Positions 24,146-34,136 of a stretch of 64,000 nucleotides of DNA are shown piece by piece. The position numbers and the translations under genes are program-made. Source of the DNA: Pseudeuparius sepicola. Lineage: Eukaryota; Arthropoda; Insecta; Coleoptera; Anthribidae. Every line of letters begins with the position of its first letter. The stretch's first letter is position 1. The notes under the pieces are model-generated. The model was not told the origin of the DNA. It searched no databases and was given only the letters and a program-made list of their open reading frames with translations. Location: positions 128,213,373-128,277,372 of the forward strand of contig OY987299.1 of NCBI GenBank assembly GCA_963920635.1, in the 5' to 3' direction.

Positions 24146-25080
24146 CAGGTCACAAAATAATCTACTTTGTTGCAAAATGTCAGATCTTAATTGCAATTAT
24201 TTTCAAGGCCTATTACACATTTTTTTCTTGTGAAAAATGACGAAGACCATTTAGGGATATTTTTATCTAAAATGGGACACAACAACGTTAATCAGGACAC
24301 CTGAAAACCACCACATAACAAATTTGAAAAATATATAGGGAGTTATATTGTACAGGGTTTCAAAAATGAGCAAAATGGGAATTTTAAAGGTATCTGGCGA
24401 GTCAAGTGTGTCATGGAATCCCCTCAAAACAGTTAATAGGAGTAAGTACTCAAAGTGTTGATGCGCAAAGATTCAATACAAAAATGTACAGGGTATTTTT
24501 TCTGGGCCATCTCAAAATGCTGAATTTTTATGAAACATTATACTGGCCAAGAGTGCACTGTAATTATTGAAAAAAACATGAATATATACAAAAGTAATTT
24601 ATTCCTATACAAAATGCCAACCAACAAATAAAAAATAATTTTAATTATTGGATTTCTTTTAATAAAGCCGCACTCTCTAAAATTATTCGTTTTCTGTGCG
24701 ATTCCTGTTGTGGCACACCAGCTACCTTAATATGGACTACTGACTCTCAGGCTTCTGTATTTTTAGACTTATTTCGTTTATAGTGCCTGGGGCGGTATTG
24801 ATATACTAGATTTTTGACCCCAAAAAATTCAGTATTTTGAGATGGCTCTGAGAATGACACCCTGTCTATTTTCTATTGGACCCTTACACACTAGCACATT
24901 GAGTGGTTCTGTTGACCATTTAAATGAACACTGATGTGTTAGGTTTGAAATAAAAAAATCGCTTAACGGTTTTCGTCATTTTTTACAAGAAAAAATTCGT
25001 AGTAGGCCTATTGAAAATTGAGATTAGGACCTGAAATTTTGCACCAAAGTAAAAAGAGTTTTTTGTGATCTATCTTTGGA
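24146..25080. mobile_element. Foldback element with a nested TIR unit
   Basis: The left tip CAGGTCACAAAATAATC is mirrored by the right side near 25060-25080 (TTTTGTGATC). The arms continue inward: the CTTGTGAAAAATGACGAA region at 24228 pairs with TTCGTCATTTTTTACAAG at 24975. A second inverted unit (24489-24864), tipped CAGGGTATTTTT and ACACCCTG, lies inside. No coding capacity. Confidence 0.65.
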
Positions 25081-25229
25081 AAAAACGGCCAAAATCGGAT
25101 GAAAAATAAAAATTTTACAGGGCGCTTCCCCTGTAGATCCAATATTAAAACTAACAAGACTAAATGTTAAAACCACATTTTTTTCAACTAGGAAACGAAT
25201 TTTAAAACCAACAACCTGATTGACCAGAT

Positions 25230-26310
25230 TATAATCACCAACCTAATGTTTGGTGGAGATATGTAGAAGACATATTTATTATATGGTAGTTAAAAAATTG
25301 CATTTATAAAATTAACTGCGAATGTGGAAATTTCTATGTTGGAGAGACTTGTAGGCCATTTTAACGTTCGTTTAAAAGAACGTAAAAATTATCTCAGGTG
25401 AAATTTAATGTCAAAGTAAAAAATAGGTATGCGAGCCCTCTTTTAATAATATTCATAGAATTTTGTGAGGTATTTCTCAAGCAATTCTCAAAGAAGAAGT
25501 AGGACATAGGCGAAAAAATAAAGAATTGGCATTTATTCTAGGAAGTACGGACAACTGTGTTGCTGAATGTTCAGTGGAATTCAGTAAAATATTATTTTTT
25601 ACTACTAACCTGAGAAATCACCATTATTTACCTCATTCCTCTAATGAGAAGTAATATTTCTCTACCTAGGTAAATAATGATAATAAAAAAATACCTAGGT
25701 AAATAATGAAAAATTTTCTATGTGACATTTAAAAATTAGTATCATTTTATCAGCTTAACAACTGAACTCCCAGGCTACTTGATATTTTGAAGTATTTGAA
25801 AAAAGCGAGAAATGACTAAAATATGGCAACATTTCAATGTTAGTAGTAAAAAAAATTCTATATACACTTTGGCTGAGAAGGCCATTATTTACCTCGCATA
25901 TTATATCCTTCGGCGCTACGCGCCTCAGGATATAAAAATGCTCGGTAAATAATAGCTCACTTCTCAACCTAGGTGTATAATATACTATTACTAGTTATTC
26001 AAAGAGAAGTTAGTATAGATGATTAGACACAGCACATTGTACACTGTACAGTATCAGACAGGCGGCTAGGTTATTTGTTCTGCTGTCATAACACTTTGAC
26101 ATTACATTTTTGGTATTCTGTCATTTCACTTTGACTTGACAATATTTTTGAGAAGGAAGGGAGATTTATTCTCTGAAAACTTAGAAAAACAAAGATGTTG
26201 AAGTTGATTTTTAACGTTCAAAGTTTCGTTCCTTTAATGTTAGGCATTTCTGAATTTTCCCGAAAAAGTTGTCTTCTAATCAGTTTGATTCAGGTTTCTG
26301 TGGCGAAAAA
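25230..26310 (+). mobile_element. Penelope-like element, family 1, degraded second copy
   Basis: It matches the copy at 10870-12487. Present are RT motif fragment VWWRYVEDIFIIW (about 25245), then, after a large internal deletion, the endonuclease start NCECGNFYVGETCRP (about 25305), the C-terminus to NCVAECSVEFSK (about 25580), and the terminal region to about 26310 (ending with GTGGCGAAAAAAACAATT). The YVDD Asp is Glu here. An AT-rich inverted-repeat insertion (25600-25990) splits it. Confidence 0.8.
25600..25990. mobile_element. MITE-like insertion with repeated GGTAAATAATG motif and strong hairpin
   Basis: It interrupts the Penelope copy: the flanking segments resume exactly where the 10870 copy runs on. 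GGTAAATAATG or its complement occurs at about 25622, 25668, 25699, 25882 and 25943. A stable hairpin lies at 25902-25935 (stems TATCCT/AGGATA and GGCGC/GCGCC). The edges are approximate. Confidence 0.55.
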
Positions 26311-26434
26311 AACAATTAAAAATTAAGACTCGATGTACAGCACGTATGAGGTTATTCAACATTTTGACCCATAAAATGGCTTTTTTCGATCTGTAGCGAG
26401 TAACATGCATAATTTAAAACTTTTGGTAAATACA

Positions 26435-26602
26435 AATTTTAATCTAAGTAATTACTCACATTTTGAGACAAAAATTATTTAAAAATATTTATCACAGTGG
26501 CGGTCATTAGGATTTTTGCGCAAATGCTAATAACGGCCATTGTGATAAATATTTTTAAATAATTTTTGTCTCAAAATGTGAGTAATTACTTAGATTAAAA
26601 TT
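26435..26602. repeat. Near-perfect hairpin, arms about 68 bp
   Basis: 26435-26505 (AATTTTAATCTAAGTAATTA...) is the reverse complement of 26535-26602, around a loop of about 30 bases. The structure resembles a short MITE. Flanking direct repeats were not found. Confidence 0.85.
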
Positions 26603-27089
26603 CACCACGCACGTGCTGTACAATGAGTCAAACGATTCTTTATGTTTTAGTTCTGCTACGTCAAACATCGACATTGTGAGAAAAAAACGTAAATAATCGG
26701 AACAATCGAATCGTAAATTTCCAACCATTAAAATACCCGAGGAACATTCCAAGTCCCGCGTCGGGAATATCTCGGGAACGGTCGGGCGCTCGCGGGCCCT
26801 TGAAAAATAGATTCCCGGAATCCGATGCCGCCGCCGATCCGATTTCCATACATATTGGCTGCTCGCTTTGGTCAAACGGCGCGTCGGGCGCGCGAACGAG
26901 GAAATGAAATAAAAAGTTCCGGCGGCGATATCCGAGCCAATTGACACTCTTTCCGGACAGTTTGCATATTTCTGTCTTCGGAAAGCCGGGGGAACGAGAT
27001 CGCGCCGAGACGATGGTCCGGAGACAAAAAATTGAGTAGTTCGTTTTTAGAGAACGATGGGCTGTAGCACAGACCTATATAGAAGCTAT
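26603..27089. other. Intergenic GC-rich block
   Basis: 26740-27020 is CpG-dense, with short GC motifs (CGGCGGCGAT, CGGGAACG) spaced by AT bases, and contrasts sharply with the neighbouring transposons. No domain is seen in the frames crossing it. It may be old host DNA, perhaps regulatory. Confidence 0.4.
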
Positions 27090-27404
27090 AATTAAAGAAT
27101 TTCAACTATACAATAAATTTGTTTCATTTGACAGTTGCCATATTCTGTATTTGTAGACAAAACATTGTCAAGTCTAATTTTTAGAAATCATGGAAACAAT
27201 TATTAATTTTTACTAACAATCAAAGTACCTGTTATATTCATAGATTCTCCAATAAAATGGCATACTTGGCATCACTGATACTATTAGAATGATGAAAGAA
27301 TAGGCCTCACTTTGGAAAGTATAATGCCCCTTATTTTAAAGAGTCCCTGGTTAGAATCATATATAATATCAAGGTTAAGGTTAGGCAAGGTAACAAGAAT
27401 TGAC
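27090..27404 (-). repeat. Inverted duplicate arm (family A end plus flank), left
   Basis: 315 bp that are almost identical, in reverse, to 29180-29494. The arm contains the end of hAT-like family A (the CAGGGACTCTTTAAA tip near 27348) together with about 55 bp of flanking DNA, so it is a segmental inverted duplication rather than two independent insertions. Confidence 0.85.
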
Positions 27405-27410
27405 TATATA

Positions 27411-28810
27411 CAGTGTGTCCCACTTAAGGACTGACCACCCCTGTAAACTTTTTATTTATGGCTCGATTTCTATAAACTTTTTTTTGTTGGATAGAGCTTC
27501 AAAAATGGCATTAAATGTATAATTCAGGTACCTCGTGCCTTAAATTCATGGCCCACTGAGACGGTGTTTTAGTGCTGAAATTTCGAAAAGTACTATTAGG
27601 GATTTTTTTTAGAGGAAAATCAATGCCGGATTCTTATTCAGCGTTGTTCGAAACCCAAACGTACTAATTTGCATTACCATAGCTCTACAGGGTGTTTCAA
27701 AATTTTTAGTGTCCCATTTAATTAGTGACCACCCCTGTAAAATTTTTATTTTTAGCACGATTTCATAAACTTTTTTTTGTTGGATAAAGCTTCAATAATG
27801 GCATTAAATGCATAATTCAGGTGCCTCGTGCGTTACATTCATGGCCCACTGAGACGAAGTTTTAGTGCTGAAATTTCGAGAAGTACTATTAGGAACTTTT
27901 ATAGAGAAAAATTAATGCTAGATTTTTATTCAACGTTGTTGGAAACCCAAACGTACCAATTTGCATTAGAAAATGGAGGACTAATTGAAATGACTGAAAT
28001 TTTAGTTTATGTTATGTTGTGTTGTTTATTCATGTAGGTATTTGATGATATTAAATTAAATAAAAAATTTGTTCGCTAATAAATTTTTGAAAGAATATGA
28101 GTTCCTCATGAATATTTTAGTGACCAACTTACCAGAAATTAAGAAAAGTAATTACAAATTTAGTAGGTACGTTTTTGTTTGGAACCTCTCACTGCATATA
28201 AGAATCCGGCCTTACTTTTCCTTTTAATTTTTTTGGAACACCCTGTGGAGTTATGGTAATGCAAATTGGTACGTTTGGGTTTCCAACAACGCTGGACAAG
28301 AAACCGGCATTCATTTTCCTCTAAAAAATCCCTAATAGTACTTCTCGAAATTTCAGCACTAAAACACCGTCTCAGTAGGCCATGAATTTAACGCACGAGG
28401 CACCTGATTTATGCATTTAATGCCATTTTTAACGCTCTACCCAACAAAAAAAAGTTTATGAAAATCGAGCTATAAATAAAAATTGTATTGTATTGTCAGC
28501 CCTTAAGTGTGGCAATAAAAATTTTGAAACTCCCTGTAGAGCTACGGCAATGCAAATTGGTACGTTTGGGTTTCGAACAATGCTGAATAAGAGTCTGGCA
28601 TTAATTTTCCTCTAAAAAATCCCTAATAGTACTTCTCGAAATTTCAGCACTAAAACACCGTCTCAGTGGGCCATGACTTTAACGCACAAGGCACCTGAAT
28701 TATGTGTTTGATGCCATTTTTGAAGCACTATCCAACAAAAAAAGTTTATGAAAATCGAGCTATAAATAAAAATTTTATAGGCGTGTTCAGTCCTTAAGTG
28801 GGACACACTG
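27411..28810. mobile_element. 1.4-kb foldback of four related units, TA-flanked
   Basis: The tips are CAGTGTGTCCCACTTAAG and its complement, with TA at 27409-27410 and 28811-28812. Each arm holds two tandem copies of a roughly 285-bp unit: starts near 27411 and 27690 on the left, and their inverses near 28240 and 28510 on the right. A unique centre lies at about 27990-28235. Non-coding; the Tc1/mariner superfamily is likely from the TA duplication. Confidence 0.8.
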
Positions 28811-28830
28811 TAGAAGCTATATAGGTCTGT

Positions 28831-28900
28831 GGCTGTAGCAACACCACCTATACTAAAGCCAAACAACGACAGAGTGATGTCACGCTTAAGAGGCCGAGTA
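28831..28900 (-). repeat. Short repeat shared in inverse with 40470-40535
   Basis: The stretch with GGCTGTAGCAACACCACC and TAAAGCCAAACAAC reappears, inverted, at 40470-40535. Outer parts (ACAGACCTATATA) also have an inverse partner at 27070. It looks like the terminus of a further repeat family. Confidence 0.55.
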
Positions 28901-29179
28901 AACGTATATTTTAAAGCAAAGGAAGATTTGAAAAATAGATTAAATAGGTACCAATATTATCACCTTTTTATATAAGATTTTAGGTATAGAGAGCAGGGCC
29001 GTGTTAAGGTAAAAATTTGCCCGGGGCAAAGTTATTTTTTGGCGCCCCCCCCCCCAAATCAAAATTATATTAATTAAATTAAATAAAATATGTATACTAA
29101 ATCTCTATTTAACTGTAGGTACACCAGAAATTACAATAATTAGCGTACTTGTTTTGGGCGCATGTCTGGCAGAAATGTC

Positions 29180-29494
29180 GTCAATTCTTGTTACCTTGCC
29201 CAACCTTAACCTTGATATTATGTATGATTCTAACCAGGGACTCTTTAAAATAAGGGGCATTATACTTTCCAAAGTGAGGCCTATTCTTTCATCATTCTAA
29301 TAGTATCACTGATGCCAAGTATGCCATTTTATTGGAGAATCTATGAATATAACAGGTACTTTGATTGTTAGTAAAAATTAATAATTGTTTCCATGATTTC
29401 TAAAAATTAGACTTGACAATGTTTTGTCCACAAATACAGAATATGGCAACTGTCAAATGAAACAAATTTATTGTATAGTTGAAATTCTTTAATT
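29180..29494 (+). repeat. Inverted duplicate arm (family A end plus flank), right
   Basis: Partner of 27090-27404. Here the family A tip belongs to the full copy that continues to 31707. Confidence 0.85.
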
Positions 29495-29724
29495 GTCACA
29501 TCTGAGTATCTGGAAGTTAGAAAACTTAAAAATTGTGAATTATGATGGGCAATTTTTTGCCTCCTTTAGAATCTATGGCACTATCTATCACATAAAATCT
29601 GATGGCAGTTGGACACTGACATATAACATATCCTTGTACCAGCCCAGGGCCGTAGCTAGGGGTTTTCCATGGGGGGGGGGGGGTTGGTTTAAGGTTAACT
29701 TTTTGAGCATTATCCTCAAACATA

Positions 29725-31405
29725 CAGGGTGAGTTTTTTTCGATGACCACTATGGGGATTTCGGAAACTAGCAGAGCTAGAACTAAGGTTAAATGGAGAA
29801 ATAATTGCTGTTTTGAATACTCAATGTAATGCCACTTTTGGATTTTTAAAAAAGTTCATGGGCTCACTAGGTATTTTGAAAAGAGTGATTTTTTGCTATT
29901 TCATCAGATCTCTGTAGCTCCGTTATTTCTGATTATACAGCAAAACTGTAGAGACAAAAATTGTAGATAATTTTGGGCTTAATAAGATAATATAATCCAA
30001 TTTTTATGTTGTTTGTGATTTTTGATATATATGACATAAACTTGTGTTTTTTTAAACGTAAATCATAGTTGGCTGTGGCCTTATCAAATCGGCCTTTTTT
30101 TTAGCTTTCCAAAGATATAATACTTGGCATAGTTATTATAAAAAATAAAAGAGCTGGCTAATTTTCTGATTTTTTTTTTTAATTTTCACATAGTCAGCCA
30201 TGGAATATTTTCATAATTACGTTCTATTTTATAATAAGACATACTTCAAACTTTCAAATATTTTATTTTTAGCTGATAACAAAATGTAACAAAATAAAAC
30301 AAAAATTAAAAAAACTCAAATTCAAATTATTAGATATTATTTTAAAAGGTCGCCTTTTAAAATAAAAAATGTGTTCAAACAATCCACCATTATTATTTAT
30401 GCAAATATTGCATGTTTTTAAAACTGAATTTGTCGCCTTTCTTAGAGAGCGACTGTCAATACTGGCAATTGCTTCTAAAACAGCTGCTCTTAATTCAACA
30501 ATTGTCTCATACTTTATTTTGTACTGTTCCCCAAAAAAAGAAATCCAAAACAGGCAAATCGGGGGATTGGAATAGGTCTATTTCTCCCTATCAAAATTTT
30601 GATAGAGCTGATCTAGGTAATTTCTTATTTGCAAATAATTATGTGGTGGAGCACCATCATGATAATTTTGTTTGAAGTTTGAAGTATGTCTAATTATAAA
30701 ATAGAACGTAATTATGAAATTATTCCATGTATTACTATGTGAAAATTAAAAAAAAAAACGGAAAATTAGCTATAACTCTTTTATTTTTTATAACAACTAT
30801 GCCGAGTATTATATCTTTGGAAAACTCAAAAAATGGCCGATTTGATAAGGTCACAGCCAACCATGATTTACATTTAAAAAACAAAAGTTTATGTCATATC
30901 TCAAAAATCACAAACAACATAAAAAATTAGATAAGATTATCTTATTAAGCTCAAAATTATCTACAATTTTTGTCTCAACAGTTTTTCTGTATAATCAAAA
31001 ATGCCCGAGCTACAGAGATCTGATTAAAAATCCACAAGGGGCATTAGATTGAGCATTCAAAACTGCATTTCTTTCGCCATTTAACCTTTGTTCTAGTTCT
31101 GCTAGTTTACGAGATCCCCATAGTCATCGAAAAAAACTCACCCTCTATATAACATAAAGTTAAAATTATTAGATATACCCAACAGTTTTTCTGTATAATC
31201 AGAAATAACGGAGCTACAGAGATCTGATCAAATAGCAAAAAATCACTCTTTTCAAAATATCTAGTGAGCCATGAACTTTTTTAAAAATCCAAAAGGGGCC
31301 TTACATTGAGCATTCAAAATCGCAATTCTTTCCCCATTTAACCTTTGCTCTAGCTTTGCTAGTTTCCGAGATCCTCTTAGTGGTCATCGAAAAAAACTCA
31401 CCCTG
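29725..31405. mobile_element. TA-flanked foldback with a mariner-type transposase relic
   Basis: The tips are CAGGGTGAGTTTTTTTCGAT and its complement, with TA at 29723-29724 and 31406-31407. The right terminus is duplicated (one end near 31145, another at 31405). The arms are several hundred bases long; for instance 30185-30240 mirrors 30680-30735. The short central part encodes a transposase remnant on the minus strand. Confidence 0.8.
30370..30680 (-). pseudogene. Tc1/mariner-type transposase fragment
   Basis: On the minus strand about 30660 reads HDGAPPHNYLQIRNYLDQLY, the second catalytic Asp segment. After a frame change come NPPICLFWI- and FFGEQYK-like residues, a damaged PDLPVLDFFFWG motif, then KYETIVELRAAVLEAIASI. 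It belongs to the same broad DDE_3 group as the DD41D elements here. Only the C-terminal third survives. Confidence 0.65.
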
Positions 31406-31707
31406 TATATTGCCAAACGCAAACGCTTGACCTTTATTGGCATGTTACATGTTATTACAATCATCCAAGCAGTACAATCGGCCAGCACGATTATTTATTT
31501 TTCCATTTTGGCGGGCACCGGGCGTGTTAATTAATTTTATATATTACACCATCATGGGGGGGGGGGTTGAACCCCCTAAACCGCCCCTTATATACGGCCC
31601 TGTACCAGCCCACTTATGTGGTCTCCTTGGAGTCTACAGAAAGCACACTTCCCCTCAATTCACTTTTCCTATGTGATGCTGGGTCCCCTTATTTTAAAGA
31701 GTCCCTG

Positions 31708-32510
31708 GTTCTAACCTAACTTAGAATACAGAAACTATAACTATAGCCTTTTTATGTACTTCAAACGTAACAGAGTTTAATGTTAATTTCTATCTACTCA
31801 AATTTAGAATTCGTGCGCGTCAAACGTTAATTCTGTTTATTGCGGTCCTTTCCTCTGTTAGGTACCTATCAATAATATCAGTATGGCCGCCGCTTACAGA
31901 AATAATCTAGGGACATTAGTGTACAGTTAAAGAACGATTTTAGTTTAGTTACATATTTTTTATTTATACTTCATTAGAGCAAATAACTTTTAATTTTTAC
32001 ATTTTATTTTGCACCAGAAAGCAGAACCTCATATACCAGAAAGAACATTTTTACAATTTACAAGATACGAAAATTTGCCAAAATAGAAACCACCAGGTTG
32101 GTACGTTATTCTAAACACAGTGTGTGATTGTTTAGTACGTTTGCTATTTGCCATATCAAGAATTGAGCGATAATATTAAAATTCAAGTTCAACAAAACCA
32201 AGTCTTCATTAAAACAGGGTTGCCTTAGATGCTACAGATTCAGGATTCAGCTAATATGAATGTACAAGTACAGTACTTGAAGTACTTATTGTACTCGCCA
32301 ACTAATTTATGATTAGTATCCAGAAACCAAAAATCTATGTCGATATCGATTCCTCTATAACACGTTGCTCGTTGGCGAAAGTTGGGTTCTTTATTTACAG
32401 AACAATCCTTTTTACAACGATTCGCGTCAACGTCAAATCGTCAAGCGCCGGCCGCCAATGCGTCATCTCGGGGAGAATAGCGAAATCAATTAAAATATTC
32501 CACAACGACA
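31708..32510. other. Internal part of hAT element B, no gene
   Basis: Non-coding sequence between two nested insertions. No recognised domains. Confidence 0.45.
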
Positions 32511-32518
32511 TTGACATC

Positions 32519-33650
32519 CACGGGCGTAGCCAGGATTTAGTTTTGGGGGGGGGGGGTTTAGTTTGAGAAGTAAATAAAACAACAAAAATATACTTACATG
32601 AAATTTAATATCTATATATTCATCCGAAAAACTACGACATATTTATAAAGTTCGTAACTTTAAATGAAATGGATAAATTAATTTCGTTCCTCTGCGCTAA
32701 ATCTAAAACCATTAAAGAAGAAATCTTCGGCTTTTTCTTTTAAATATAACCACTACTTCATCTGCATGAATTTCTGTTCCATAGTGAATGTTCATTAACC
32801 ATTAAGTCTGTTTTCACTTGTAGTGTTTCGTAAATAGTTTTTCAGTCTCCTTAGGCTCGAGAAAGACCTTTCTGGGGTAGCAGTGGATACAGGAATGGTA
32901 GCCAAGATTTGTAGTAATGTGTAAATATTAGGATAAAGGTTTTTATCGCACATATCTAGGCATTCCAAACTAGATTTCGGGGTAGGCAGTCTTCTTATCA
33001 GCATGCAAGGTAGCTGAAGCTTTGATAGCTAAATCCAAATTTGTTTCTTTATTAGAAACCCCTTGACCTTGACTACACCACTTTTTCCAGTAGTCCATAC
33101 CTTTAGGTTTATCACCCTTCCTTTTTTTCCCCTCCATTTTTCGACAGTAATAATGATTCACCTATCTATCCTTAACAAGGTCATCGAATAACAGTGCACT
33201 AAAATTACTCACTTACACGGTACACTTAATTCTCTTCACTATTCGTTCACCACTTTTCACTTTTATTCGCTTCGAGTTCGCATGGAACAATTCTGCCGTA
33301 AGCGCGGTCACGCGGCGCGGCGCCGCGTATATAGCAGCCCAGTAGCCGTCCAGAAACTTCCACGAACTTCCACAAAGTTCCGCTCATTTCGACCTAGGGG
33401 CGTGGCGAATAAACGAGAAACAACGCAAAGTGTCCCTACAATACAAAATAGTTCGGCTGCAACTGCGTCTGCCTCTCGTCAAAAGATGGCGCTAGGCGCT
33501 ACTATTACTACATAATATATTCAAACGTAATAATAATTTAACTCTTCACTCCTCGTATTTTTTCGGTATAATATTAGGTAATATTTTGCTTATTTCGGGG
33601 GGGGGGGGGGGGTTTGAACCCCCGAAACCCCCCCCTTGGCTACGCCCGTG
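32519..33650 (-). mobile_element. hAT-type element D, copy D1
   Basis: The tips are CACGGGCGTAGCCAGG and CTTGGCTACGCCCGTG, with a perfect 8-bp duplication, TTGACATC (32511-32518 and 33651-33658). Poly-G tracts lie just inside both ends. It is 1132 bp, an internally deleted hAT whose transposase ends are fused. It is nearly identical to the copy at 39165. Confidence 0.92.
32740..33165 (-). pseudogene. hAT transposase remnant: N-terminus joined to dimerisation domain
   Basis: The basic N-terminal part (MEGKKRKGDKPKGMDYWKKW) ends in KASATLHADKKTAYPEI. In another frame the C-terminal dimerisation signature follows: LLQILATIPVSTATPERSFS, then SLRRLKNYLRN and NRLNG. This is the conserved core of the hAT C-terminal domain. 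The catalytic middle, including the RNase-H core, is absent. A small deletion near 32798 removes codons present in the second copy. Confidence 0.85.
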
Positions 33651-34033
33651 TTGACATCGGTAGATAGTAGACAAGTTCCGAATTCACAACTTACAAAGAT
33701 TTCAGTAGTTGTATGCGAAATCATCGTCCTAGAAAAATAAAAATCGGTAGGTAACTGAAAAAATTAAAAAAAATTTAAATGTTTTTTGAAGCAGTAAATT
33801 ATTAGTACTAGCGCCTTTGTTGATTTTGGCGCCCCCTTGAATAGGGCGCCCGGGGCGAACACCCCCTTCGCCCCCCCCCCCTTAACACGGCCCTAATAGA
33901 GAGAAAGACACAGAAACACACATCTTAATGAACATGTTTAATATATAATAATTAGTAAAGGTTGGTGACCCAAATATTAAATATTTTTTGGTTTAGTTTA
34001 TTTGGGAAAAGGGTCAAAACGCTATTAAAAACA

Positions 34034-34090
34034 CTATTTCTTCGCCAACGTTTCGATTAATGTATAATCTTCATCAGGGCTCAGAAATAA
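34034..34090 (-). ncRNA. Hammerhead-ribozyme-like motif HH2 (minus copy)
   Basis: Exact mirror of the motif at 37987-38043: CUGAUGA, 5-bp stem II, GAAA, ACGU stem III, and a long two-part stem I. See the plus copy for pairing. Confidence 0.65.
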
Positions 34091-34136
34091 TATTGATATT
34101 GAATATTAGGTATAATAATAATAATAATAATAATAA

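Larger units (their letters stand above)
29645..31602. mobile_element. hAT-type element C
   Basis: The tips are CAGGGCCGTAGCTAGG on the left and ATATACGGCCCTG on the right, with a perfect 8-bp duplication, TACCAGCC (29637-29644 and 31603-31610). Long poly-G tracts lie just inside each end (29669 and 31555). It carries the foldback at 29725-31405. Confidence 0.85.
29235..31707. mobile_element. hAT-like MITE, family A, copy A3 (carries a nested element)
   Basis: The tips CAGGGACTCTTTAAAATA and TATTTTAAAGAGTCCCTG flank it, with an imperfect 8-bp duplication (ATTCTAAC and GTTCTAAC). Without the insertion at 29645-31602 it is about 0.5 kb, that is, internally deleted compared with copy A1. Confidence 0.8.
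28994..33895. mobile_element. hAT-type element B, host of several nested insertions
   Basis: The tips are CAGGGCCGTGTTAAGG on the left and CCTTAACACGGCCCTA on the right, with a perfect 8-bp duplication, ATAGAGAG (28986-28993 and 33896-33903). Next to both tips are poly-C tracts (29041 and 33870) in GGCGCCCCCC context. Without its insertions it would be roughly 1.3 kb. No transposase is recognisable in its own sequence. Confidence 0.85.
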
